Source: Microglena sp. YARC
Lineage: Eukaryota > Chlorophyta > Chlorophyceae > Chlamydomonadales > Chlamydomonadaceae
Direction of reading: 5' to 3'
Length of the DNA: 64,000 bases
NCBI GenBank assembly: GCA_022414725.1
Contig: CM039462.1
Coordinates: forward strand, 117,197,966 to 117,261,965
The first letter of the stretch is position 1. Every line of letters begins with the position of its first letter. The notes under the pieces were generated by a model. It was not told where the DNA came from and did not search any database. It saw only the letters and a program-made list of their open reading frames with translations. Positions 9,187-19,900 of the stretch are shown in pieces. The position numbers were made by a program, and so were the translations under genes.

Positions 9187-9650
9187 GTGTGATTCTCCTT
9201 AATTCTCAGACTTAGTGTGCATTGAATCATGGATACATGCTGGCGTAAATAGTCACTATTGTAATCATTGCTAGTGGCCCTCGATCTAGGATTTGTCCCG
9301 GGCCCTGTATCCTATAATCTATCTGCCTGCGACCTCTCAACCTCATCGAGCGAACCTGTTTCGCTAGGTATATTGACTTTAGAGCTCTGACTGGCTGTGA
9401 GCAGCGCACGTTTTTCTCTTGCTTGCGTGATTCCGGACACGGAACATGTTGCAGGAGCACCATTCCAACTGCACCGCCAGGGCCTTCCCGATGCGAGGCC
9501 TGTTCCCTGCCCATGCGCTCTCTTTTGAGGAAGCCTTCAAGCACTGGTCTGAGAAGTGCTCCCGCGGCAGAGTGCTCAGCAAGGGCCATTTATAGTTAGC
9601 TAGTCAACCAGATGTAAGCAATACCGCGCGCGCCAAATACTTTATGTTGC
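9187..9650. other. Unassigned region with an unrecognised open frame
   Basis: A minus-strand frame of 120 codons (9227-9589) and shorter frames on the same strand are open, but I recognise no motif and the composition is not clearly coding. Nothing else is visible. Confidence 0.25.
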
Positions 9651-9815
9651 TGCCTTTCCAAATTTCACACCTGGTCATTGGGCTGCCATATACTTAATGT
9701 TTCTGCCCCGCCTAAGTCTACACCTAGGCATCGGGCTGCCATATATTTAATGTTATACCCTACCAAAGTCCACACCTGGGCATATGGCTGCCATATACTT
9801 AATGTTTATGGCCAA
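9651..9815. repeat. Short tandem repeat of about 55-60 bp
   Basis: There are three imperfect copies of a unit with 'gggctgccatatacttaatgtt' and 'cacacctgggcat', beginning near 9677, 9731 and 9786. Confidence 0.6.
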
Positions 9816-10079
9816 TTCCTTAAAAAAAACTGTTGGGACTGGTGGGTGGCGCCCTCAAATTGGAGTAACTTAATGTTGTAAAGCTTTGGTTTTACCACTC
9901 GGCTATCTGCTTAGATAACTCACTAAAGTAATAACATTAGCCAAAAACAAAAAGCTCATGCTTGCTATTTGCTAACTCTGTTTAGCCTATTCTGCTAACT
10001 CTAAAACAAATCAACTAAAACTAGACTACAGCTGGACTAAAACAAACAGGGTCTATTGATATCAATAGTGTGGCAGTAT

Positions 10080-10270
10080 TGATGCAGGGAAATCGAATAC
10101 AAGTAGACGCGTGTAGAGGCAAATATAACGCATGCATAGGCGTATTGAACGTGTATATAGGGATTGTAGGCATGTAAATTCATATATATGTGTATTGAAC
10201 GCATATGGAGGCGTATTGAACACATACAGAGCCGTGTAAATGCGTATAGAGGTGTATATAATCATCGGGA
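10080..10270. repeat. Degenerate repeat of about 20-25 bp
   Basis: There are many variants of 'aggcgtattgaacgcatat' in a row (for example 10139, 10190, 10212 and 10235). No gene is seen; open frames on the minus strand come from the repeat. Confidence 0.5.
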
Positions 10271-10319
10271 ACAACGTTTTGACAAATAATCAGGTTGGTG
10301 GTCCTCTAGACTGAATTGT

Positions 10320-11075
10320 TCTCCCTCTCTTCCTTGCACCCGGCTCCATTACAATGGACCAAGACGCAAGACACAGTGTTTCGAACAACCCTGGTGGGAT
10401 CCCTTGAGACTGCTATATCACTGTGCCGCTTATCACTACTTCTTGACAAAGAATTGGTTGATGTTGCACTGGATGTCTCCAATGTTGCTGCCTCTCGTCT
10501 TTGCTGCTGGTGGCTGTTGCCGCCCCAAGCCACCATTGAAATTGAAGTCAGGTGAGGCAAACACCTGGTCTCCAGTGTTCCTCAACTCTTCTTTGCATCC
10601 GACTCCATTACAATGGACCAGACTGATCTTGGGACTGCTATCGCATCCGGCCCCATTACAATGGACCAAGATGCAAGACGCAGTGTTTTGAACAACCCTG
10701 GTGGGATCCCTTGGGATTACTATATCACTGTGCCGCTTGTGACTACTTCTTAACACAGAATTGGTTGATGTCGCACTGGTCTCCAGAGTTCCTCATCTCT
10801 TCTTTGCATCTGGCTCCATTACAATGGACCAGACTGATCTTGGGACAGCTATCGCATCCTCCTATTACAATGGACCAAGATGCAACACGCAGTGTTTTGA
10901 AAAACCCTGGTGGGATCCTTTGGGACTGCTATAACAATGTTCTGCTTATCACTGCTTCTTGACAAAGTATTGGTTGATGGTGCTCTGGTCCCCAATGTTG
11001 CCGCCTCTCTTCTTTGCTGCTGGTGGCAGTTGCCGCCCCGAGCCACCATTGAAATTGAAGTCAGATGAGGCAAAC
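10320..11075. repeat. Three tandem copies of a 210-310 bp unit
   Basis: Each unit contains 'attacaatggaccaagatgc', then 'ggtgggatccc' and 'gctatatcactgtgccgctt', with a CATTGAAATTGAAGTCAG-type end in the first and third. The units start near 10343, 10648 and 10862. Extra partial copies of 'ccattacaatggaccagactgatcttggga' lie between them. Open frames on both strands simply follow the repeat. Confidence 0.65.
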
Positions 11076-11376
11076 TCCTGGTTGGGAGGTGTGGATAGAG
11101 GAGGGTTTGCGAAGGGTCTTATTGGATAGCTTCTTCTCTTTTTCGCGGTGTGGATGGAGAAGGGTTAGCGAACCGTGGAAATAACGGTGATGCCAGTTCG
11201 AGACTATGGTGAAAAGGTCTGGCTTACCAGAAAAACCTGGCCTGGACAGTGGTGGAGAGTGGTGTGTGGGGGATGGACGGTAGTGGTGGACAGTGTGTGT
11301 GTTGAGGGTGGGTGGGGGCAGTGTTGGTTGCGTTTGGTTGGTTGGTTGGTTGCCAGTTGGCGACTATGGTGCAAAG
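11076..11376. repeat. G- and T-rich low-complexity stretch
   Basis: Two copies of 'gtgtggat(a/g)gagaagggtt(a/t)gcga' lie at about 11090 and 11147. Two copies of 'agttcgagactatggtgaaaaggtctggct' or 'agttggcgactatggtgcaaaggtctggct' lie at about 11196 and 11355. No gene is seen. Confidence 0.45.
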
Positions 11377-11384
11377 GTCTGGCT

Positions 11385-11632
11385 CAGGGTACTACAAAGC
11401 GTGCGCGGCAGCGCGATTTTGCGAACACTTTTTGAACCCCACTGCGCGTTTCGCCCAGTTTTTTCAACCCCCTGTGGGCACAGGGCACAGTTTTGCGCTT
11501 TTTACACTAAAAGAGCTGTCCAATTTGACGTTTGTGCGCTTTAAGCTAAAGTTAAGCTAAGTTTGTTAAGCTCCAAAGTTTTTGCGCTTTTTACAGAATG
11601 AGCTGACCAATTTGACAAAATGTAGTAACCTG
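11385..11632. mobile_element. hAT-like MITE, 248 bp, copy 2
   Basis: The element starts CAGGGTACTACAAAG and ends AAATGTAGTAACCTG (reverse complement CAGGTTACTACATTT). A perfect 8-bp duplication, gtctggct, flanks it at 11377-11384 and 11633-11640. The interior shares the 'gcgcttttt' and 'gaacccc' style and the phrase 'ccaatttga' with the copy at 5659. No protein is encoded. Confidence 0.85.
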
Positions 11633-11699
11633 GTCTGGCTAGCCCGACAAACCCAGTGTTTTTGATTTCAGATTTATGTAGACCAGGTTAATCCCCGTT

Positions 11700-11800
11700 C
11701 AACGAATGGCCCAATGGCTCCTTGAACGACGAAGGTGGGTTCGAATCAATTGGGGGTTCGAATCAAGTGGGGGTTTGAATCCCTACGGATGAGCCTTAGT
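11700..11800 (+). other. tRNA-like promoter elements (possible SINE head or tRNA relic)
   Basis: TGGCCCAATGG at 11707-11717 fits a polymerase III box A. It is followed by three box-B-like motifs: GGTTCGAATCA at 11738 and at 11755, and GGTTTGAATCC at 11774. The second lies 48 bp from box A, a tRNA-like distance, but the T-stem does not pair well and no complete cloverleaf can be drawn. It is therefore not a functional tRNA. Confidence 0.3.
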
Positions 11801-12340
11801 GTTCGCGGTCGCTGTCAGCCCCCATGGTAGCTTTGTCCAGCTAAAGTAGCAGCCAGTTCCCTACCACCGTAAGACGGGGCTCCCTTAATACCACGCCCCA
11901 ACAGGCGTTATCATTACTGTAGGCCAGGTTGAGCAGCTACTTGGGCTACTCAAGCCTGATTTCAGGATTTGTTTTGTATGGTGGAGCGTATGGCAGAGTG
12001 CGAAGCGTTAAACCTGGGGGGCAGCCCCATGTGTCATGCAACGATGGAATGGTCACGCAGTGGAATGGTCACGCAGTGGCCATGCGATGTCGGAAAAAAA
12101 AGACAAACCACCCTCACTGTCTTCTTCAGCACTGCATTTGATCACTCCCTCTCCACCCCCAACACACTCACCATCTTTTTCGGCATCCCTTGTCAAGATC
12201 AACACCAAACACAAGCATACCACACCCACATGCACAACCATCGAACTGAATCCTCAGTGTCGCTGGTTTGTGTAGGGAGATACCTTCCACCACCAAACCC
12301 TAAAAACTCATCGAACCCTAAAAACTCGCCGAATCCTAAA
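11801..12340. other. Unassigned sequence
   Basis: No gene is recognised. An 18-bp direct duplication ('ggaatggtcacgcagt') lies at 12044-12076, and 'aaccctaaaaactcgccgaa' is repeated three times at 12296-12345. Confidence 0.3.
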
Positions 12341-12885
12341 AAATCATCCTCTTGTTCTGCACTGCATTATAGGGCACCAAATCACACACAAACGTACATG
12401 TAGTATATGACACATACGACTCCTTATATCCCCCAATCGGACACCACGTTTTCCTCATGTCCCACAATACCGCACACCACATGCACCACCACTCACCCTC
12501 TTGTCCTGCACCGCATTTGAGGGCACCAAATTCTCATATACAAACACATGCACACAAACATACATGGAGTATGATGCATACAACTCCTTACATCCCCCAA
12601 TCGGACACCACGTTTTCCTCATGTACCACAATACGGCACACCACATGCACCACCACTCACCCTCTTGTTCTGTGCTGCATTTAAAGGCAACAAACGCACA
12701 TACACAAACTCAAACAAACACACGCACACAAACATACATCTTGTATGGGTGTATACCACATACGACTCCTTATATCCCCCAATTAGACACCACGTTTTCC
12801 TCATGTACCACAATACCACACACCACATGCACCACCACTCACCCTCTTGTTCTGAACTGCATTAGAAGGCACCAAACTTCGAGCG
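12341..12885. repeat. Tandem repeat of about 145-185 bp, four copies
   Basis: Each unit has 'ccctcttgttctgcactgcatt', a run of CA-rich sequence, 'catacgactccttatatccccc', and 'gacaccacgttttcctcatgt'. Unit anchors fall at about 12349, 12495, 12660 and 12843. The internal CA stretch grows between units. Confidence 0.7.
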
Positions 12886-13215
12886 AGCCCTCCCCGTCCA
12901 TCGGGACCCTGGCGGTTGAGGCTTCCTGCATCTGACCCAACCTTTCCCAGGAAGGAGGGCCCAGTGCTGTTTCTGGCCTTGGCGGGAAGGACACTGCCAG
13001 GTCGTTGATTCTCTTTTTCGCTACCGGCCTGCACGTGGGGATTGGGTTGGATTAGTGACTGTAGGCAATACAAGCCCGGTGCTGTTTCTGGCCTTTGCAG
13101 GAAGGAAGCTGTTTTGAGAAAGGAAGCTGCTCGCACACATGGGAACAGTCCCAGGTTGTTGATTGTCTTTTTCTTTACCGGCCTGCATGTGGGGATTGGG
13201 TTGGATTAGTAACTG
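12886..13215. repeat. Two diverged copies of a ~150 bp unit next to the HOR array
   Basis: Both copies contain 'gtgctgtttctggcctt', a 'ccaggt(c/t)gttgatt(c/g)tctttttc' segment and 'taccggcctgcacgtggggattgggttggatta'. A third partial copy lies on the other side of the array at about 15755-15830. Confidence 0.6.
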
Positions 13216-15662
13216 TTAGTAATACATAGATAAGGCATGTTAAGGCATGTTAAGGCATGATAATGAATGTAAAGGCATGCAAAAAGCATGTTAAGGCATG
13301 TTAAAGCATGTTCAGGCATGGCTGAAGTATGTTAAGCATGTTAAGCATGAGTGAATGAAAAAGCATGTTAAATGTTAAGCATCATGCATGCAAAAGCATG
13401 TTAAGGCATGTTAAAGCATGTTCAGGCATGTTGAAGTATGTTAAGGCATGTTCAAAACATGGTAATGAATGTTTAAAGGCATGCAAAAAGCATGTTAAGG
13501 CATGTTAAAGCATGTTCAGGCATGTATGTTTAAGCATGTTAAAGCATGTAATGAATGTTAAGGCATGCAAAAAGCATGTTAAGGCATGTTAAAGCATGTT
13601 CAGGCATGTTAAGTATGTTAAGGCATGTTAAAAGCATGGTAATGAATGTTAAGGCATGCAAAAAGCATGTTAAGGCATGTTAAAGCATGTTCAGGCATGT
13701 TGAAGTATGTTAAGGCATGTTAAAAGCATGGTAATGAATGTTAAGGCATGCAAAAAGCATGTTAAGGCATGTTAAAGCATGTTCAGGCATGTTGAAGTAT
13801 GTTAAGGCATGTTAAAAGCATGGTAATGAATGTTAAGGCATGCAAAAAGCATGTTAAGGCATGTTAAAGCATGTTCAGGCATGTTGAAGTATGTTAAGGC
13901 ATGTTAAAAGCATGGTAATGAATGTTAAGGCATGCAAAAAGCATGTTCAAAGCATGTTCAGGCATGTTGAAGTATGTTAAGGCATGTTAAAAGCATGGTA
14001 TGAATGTTAAGGGCATGCAAAAAGCATGTTAAGGCATGTTAAAGCATGTTCAGGCATGTTGAAGTATGTTAAGGCATGTTAAAAGCATGGTTGTAATGAA
14101 TGTTAAGGCATGCAAAAAGCATGTTGGCATGTTAAAGCATGCTCAGGCATGTTAATGTGGCATGTTAAAAGCATGGTAATGAATGTTAAGGCATGCAAAA
14201 AGCATGTTAAGGCATGTTAAAGCATGTTCAGGCATGTTGAAGTATGTTAAGGCATGTTAAAAGCATGGTAATGAATGTTAAGGCATGCAAAAAGCATGTT
14301 AAGGCATGTTAAAGCATGTTCAGGCATGTTAAGTAAGGCATGTTACAAGCATGGTAATGAATGTTAAGGCATGCAAAAAAGCATGTTAAAAGCATGGTAA
14401 TGAATGTAAGGCATGCAAAAAAGCATGTTAAGGCATGTTAAAGCATGTTCAGGCATGTTGAAGTATGTTAAGGCATGTTAAAAGCATGGTAATGAATGTT
14501 AAGGCATGCAAAAAGCATGTTAAGGCATGTTAAAGCATGTTCAGGCATGTTGAAGTATGTTAAGGCATGTTAAAAGCATGGTAATGAATGTTAAGGCATG
14601 CAAAAAGCATGTTAAGGCATGTTAAAGCATGTTCAGGCATGTTGAAGTATGTTAAGGCATGTTAAAAGCATGGTAATGAATGTTCAGGCATGTTGAAGTA
14701 TGTTAAGGCATGTTAAAAGCATGGTAATGAATGTTAAGGCATGCAAAAAGCATGTTAAGGCATGCTAAAGCATGTTCAGGCATGTTGAAGTATGTTAAGG
14801 CATGTTAAAAGCATGGTAATGAATGTTAAGGCATGCAAAAAGCATGTCAAGGCATGTTAAAGCATGTTCATGCATGTTGAAGTATGTTAAGGCATGTTAA
14901 AAGCATGTTAAAAGTAATGAATGTTAAGGCATGCAAAAAGCATGTTAAGGCATGTTAAAGCATGTTCAGGCATGTTGAAGTATGTTAAGGCATGTTAAAA
15001 GCATGGTAATGAATGTTAAGGCATGCAAAAAGCATGTTAAAGCATGTTAAAGCATGGTCAGGCATGTTGAAGTATGTTAAGGCATGTTAAAAGCATGGTA
15101 ATGAATGTTAAGGCATGCAAAAAGCATGTTAAGGCATGTTAAAGCATGTTCAGGCATGTTGAAGTATGTTAAGGCATGTTAAAAGCATGGTAATGAATGT
15201 TAAGGCATGCAAAAAGCATGTTCAGGCATGTTAAAGCATGTTCAGGCATGTTGAAGTATGTTAAGGCATGTTAAAAGCATGGTAATGAATGTTAAGGCAT
15301 GCAAAAAGCATGTTCAGGCATGTTAAAGCATGTTCAGGCATGTTGAAGTATGTTAAGGCATGTTAAAAGCATGGTAATGAATGTTAAGGCATGCAAAAAG
15401 CATGTTAAGGCATGTTAAAGCATGTTCAGGCATGTTGAAGTATGTTAAGGCATGTTAAAAGCATGGTAGTGAATGTTAAGGCATGCAAAAAGCATGTTAA
15501 GGCATGTTAAAGCATGTTCAGGCATGTTGAAGTATGTTAAGGCATGTTAAAAGCATGTTAAGGCATGTTGAAGTATGTTAAGGCATGTTAAAGCATGTTA
15601 AGGCACGTTGAAGTATGTTAAGGCATGTTGAAGTATGTTAAGGCATGTACAGGCATGTAAAG
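13216..15662. repeat. Higher-order minisatellite, 92-bp unit of ~10-bp monomers
   Basis: The basic monomer is 'aaggcatgtt' and its variants. Nine monomers in fixed order form a 92-bp unit that includes 'ggcatgcaaaaagcatg', 'catgttcaggcatg', 'ttgaagtatg' and 'catggtaatgaatg'. About 26 units follow, mostly over 95 percent alike in the middle and irregular at both edges. No open frame of note is found. Confidence 0.9.
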
Positions 15663-16045
15663 GTGATCAAAAATGTGGTTTGTAGTCATAGTTTGGAGTT
15701 TTGTTTTTGTGCGCAGATGGGGGACAGAAGGGACACTGGTGGAGAGCAAATAAGGCACACCCCAGGCTGTTCATGCTCTTTTTGATTACTGGTCTGAATG
15801 TGGTGCATATTGGGATTTTATTGGATGTGGTTTAGATGGGATACAGACGGATTTCAGATGGGTTACAGATTGGAATTTTGTGGGCGTCAGATGGGGTACA
15901 GATGGGTTTCAGATTGTAATTTTGTGGGCGTCAGATGGGGTACAGATGGGTTACAGATTGGAATTTTGTGGGGGTCGGATGGGGTACAGATGGATTTCAG
16001 ATTGGAATTTTGTGGGGGTCAGATGGGTTTCAGGTGGTTTACACA
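15663..16045. repeat. Flanking unit copy and short ~55-60 bp repeat
   Basis: 15755-15830 is a third copy of the unit seen at 12886-13215. 15830-16035 holds four copies of 'gatttcagattggaattttgtgggcgtcagatggggtacagatgg'. Overlapping open frames are a by-product of the repeat. Confidence 0.55.
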
Positions 16046-16284
16046 CATATTCTTCTCTCATATTCTGCTACACACACGTACAGCCTCACCCTGCTCTTTC
16101 TGCTACACACACATATTGACATATAGGGAACGGCAATATGACATCATATGATATCATATGATGCCGGCAGTCTGACTAGACTGAAGTTACCATTTATATA
16201 AAATATCATATGATACAATTTGTATGATATCATTTGATATGCAATGTATGGTTTACATCATATGATATGCCGGTCCCTACACAT
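16046..16284. repeat. Palindromic catatgata-rich stretch
   Basis: The palindrome 'atcatatgat' and close variants occur at least five times between 16141 and 16272. No gene is present. Confidence 0.5.
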
Positions 16285-16287
16285 CAA

Positions 16288-16352
16288 TGAGAGTCTCATA
16301 CACCCTCGCGGTGTCAAGTAGACTTTAACATGTAATGTAATGTAATGTAATG
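16288..16352 (+). mobile_element. LINE 3'-end copy with (TAATG)n tail
   Basis: The sequence 'agagtctcatacaccctcgc' followed by 'ggtgtcaagtagactttaacat' and five TAATG units is nearly identical to the minus-strand 3' end of the LINE at 59958-62232. The copy is extremely short, so it is either a strongly 5'-truncated LINE or the tail of a SINE that borrows this 3' end. Confidence 0.65.
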
Positions 16353-16955
16353 GTGGTGGGCGACAGGGATTTTTTCCGCTAAATATAGCGATCGCTAGTT
16401 TCGACCCCATTCCAGGGAAATTATCGCTATAAAAAAAAGAATTTTTGTTTGCCCTAAATGGTTCTAAAAAAGCTACAAAAAAGCTGTAAAACAGCTGTAG
16501 AAACCACTTAAACGCTGACCCTGAAGGAGGCCTATAACCATGAAGCTAAGAAAAAACCACTTTCAGATTTGAAAAAACAATCACTGGTGGGTGTGATGAG
16601 ACAAGGAAGTCCCTACACCTTGCACTCTCACCTTGCACTTACTGCTACACACACATTTGCTTCTCTCACCTTCTGTGACATTTTTGAGAGCAACTGTTGA
16701 GGCAGAGCAGGAATGGGCTCCTGCAGTGGGGATTTGAGATTTTTTAATTTCAATAAGGAAACAAAGTCCTACAGAACAGAACAGAGACTGGATCAGTATT
16801 GGATGCTGTTGAGGCAGAGCAGGGATGTGAGATTTTTGCTCTTGTTGTTTTATTTAGGATGTGAACCCCAGGAAAAGGGACCCTGTAAAAAATACAGCGC
16901 CCACTAAGTGTTCAGAACAAAAGGCGAAGAAAGTCATACAGAAGTAGGAAGTTCA
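16353..16955. other. Unassigned sequence before the satellite array
   Basis: No gene is recognised. A 'cagaacagagactggatcagtattggatgct' segment at 16777 and a second 'gttgaggcagagcaggaatg' (16697 and 16809) look like the degenerate beginning of the satellite that follows. Confidence 0.35.
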
Positions 16956-19900
16956 TATTGAACACTGGTATTGGATGGGTTAGGATTACAAAGGGATTGG
17001 ATAATAATTGGATGGGTTGGGTTTAAACAGGGACTGGATCAGTATTGGATGGGTTAGGATTAATGAGGGATCGGATAATAATTTGATGGGTTGGGTCTAA
17101 ACAGGGACTGGATCAGTATTGGATGGGTTAGGATTAATGAGGGGTTGGATAATAATTTGATGGGTTGGGTTTAAACAGGGACTGGATCAGTATTGGATGG
17201 ATTAGGATTAATGAGGGGTTGGATAATAATTTGATGGGTTGGGTCTAAACAGGGACTGGATCAGTATTGGATGGGTTAGGATTAATGAGGGATGGGATAA
17301 TAATTTGATGGGTTGGGTCTAAACAGGGACTGGATCAGTATTGGATGGGTTAGGATTAATGAGGGGTTGGATAATAATTTGATGGGTTGGGTCTAAACAG
17401 GGACTGGATCAGTATTGGATGGGTTAGGATTAATGAGGGATGGCTTGGATAATAATTTGATGGGTTGGGTCTAAAACAGGGACTGGATCAGTATTGGATG
17501 GGTTAGGATTAATGAGGGATGGATAATAATTTGATGGGTTGGGTCTAAACAGGGACTGGATCAGTATTGGATGGGTTAGGATTAATGAGGGATGGGATAA
17601 TAATTTGATGGTTGGGTCTAAACAGGGACTGGATCAGTATTGGATGGGTTAGGATTAATGAGGGATGGGATAATAATTTGATGGGTTGGGTCTAAACAGG
17701 GACTGGATCAGTATTGGATGGGTTAGGATTAATGAGGGATGGGATAATAATTTGATGGGTTGGGTCTAAACAGGGACTGGATCAGTATTGGATGGGTTAG
17801 GATTAATGAGGGATGGGATAATAATTTGATGGGTTGGGTCTAAACAGGGACTGGATCAGTATTGGATGGGTTAGGATTAATGAGGGATGGGATAATAATT
17901 TGATGGGTTGGGTCTAAACAGGGACTGGATCAGTATTGGATGGGTTAGGATTAATGAGGGATGGGATAATAATTTGATGGGTTGGGTCTAAACAGGGACT
18001 GGATCAGTATTGGATGGGTTAGGGATTAATGAGGGATGGATAATAATTGATGGTTGGGTCTAAACAGGGACTGGATCAGTATTGGATGGTTAGGATTAAT
18101 GAGGGATGGATAATAATTTGATGGGTTGGGTCTAAACAGGGACTGGATCAGTATTGGATGGGTTAGGATTAATGAGGGATGGATAATAATTTGATGGGTT
18201 GGGTCTAAACAGGGACTGGATCAGTATTGGATGGGTTAGGATTAATGAGGGATGGGATAATAATTTGATGGGTTGGGTCTAAACAGGGACTGGATCAGTA
18301 TTGGATGGGTTAGGATTAATGAGGGATGGGATAATAATTTGATGGGTTGGGTCTAAACAGGGACTGGATCAGTATTGGATGGGTTAGGATTAATGAGGGA
18401 TGGGATAATAATTTGATGGGTTGGGTCTAAACAGGGACTGGATCAGTATTGGATGGGTTAGGATTAATGAGGGATGGGATAATAATTTGATGGGTTGGGT
18501 CTAAACAGGGACTGGATCAGTATTGGATGGGTTAGGATTAATGAGGGATGGGATAATAATTTGATGGGTTGGGTCTAAACAGGGACTGGATCAGTATTGG
18601 ATGGGTTAGGATTAATGAGGGATGGGATAATAATTTGATGGGTTGGGTCTAAACAGGGACTGGATCAGTATTGGATGGGTTAGGATTAATGAGGGATAAT
18701 AATTTGATGGGTTGGGTCTAAACAGGGACTGGATCAGTATTGGATGGGTTAGGATTAATGAGGGGATTGGATAATAATTTGATGGGTTGGGTCTAAACAG
18801 GGACTGGATCAGTATTGGATGGGTTAGGATTAATGAGGGATGGGATAATAATTTGATGGGTTGGGTCTAAACAGGGACTGGATCAGTATTGGATGGGTTA
18901 GGATTAATGAGGGATGGGATAATAATTTGATGGGTTGGGTCTAAACAGGGACTGGATCAGTATTGGATGGGTTAGGATTAATGAGGGATGGGATAATAAT
19001 TTGATGGGTTGGGTCTAAACAGGGACTGGATCAGTATTGGATGGGTTAGGATTAATGAGGGATGGATAATAATTTGATGGGTTGGGTCTAAACAGGGACT
19101 GGATCAGTATTGGATGGGTTAGGATTAATGAGGGATGGATAATAATTTGATGGGTTGGGTCTAAACAGGGACTGGATCAGTATTGGATGGGTTAGATTAA
19201 TGAGGGATGGATAATAATTTGATGGGTTGGGTCTAAACAGGGACTGGATCAGTATTGGATGGGTTAGGATTAATGAGGGATGGGATAATAATTTGATGGG
19301 TTGGGTCTAAACAGGGACTGGATCAGTATTGGATGGGTTAGGATTAATGAGGGATTGGATAATAATTTGATGGGTTGGGTCTAAACAGGGACTGGATCAG
19401 TATTGGATGGGTTAGGATTAATGAGGGATGGATAATAATTTGATGGGTTGGGTCTAAACAGGGACTGGATCAGTATTGGATGGGTTAGGATTAATGAGGG
19501 ATGGATAATAATTTGATGGGTTGGGTCTAAACAGGGACTGGATCAGTATTGGATGGGTTAGGATTAATGAGGGATGGGATAATAATTTGATGGGTTGGGT
19601 CTAAACAGGGACTGGATCAGTATTGGATGGGTTAGGATTAATGAGGGATTGGATAATAATTTGATGGGTTGGGTCTAAACAGGGACTGGATCAGTATTGG
19701 ATGGGTTAGGATTAATGAGGGATGGGATAATAATTTGATGGGTTGGGTCTAAACAGGGACTGGATCAGTATTGCATGGGTTAGGATTAATGAGGGATGGG
19801 ATAATAATTTGATGGGTTGGGTCTAAACAGGGACTGGATCAGTATTGGATGGGTTAGGATTAATGAGGGATGGATAATAATTTGATGGGTTGGGTCTAAA

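Noticed and set aside
13216..15662. Possible CRISPR-like array of short spaced repeats
   Set aside because: Monomers are contiguous and ordered in a 92-bp unit without unique spacers, and the context is eukaryotic. It is a minisatellite.
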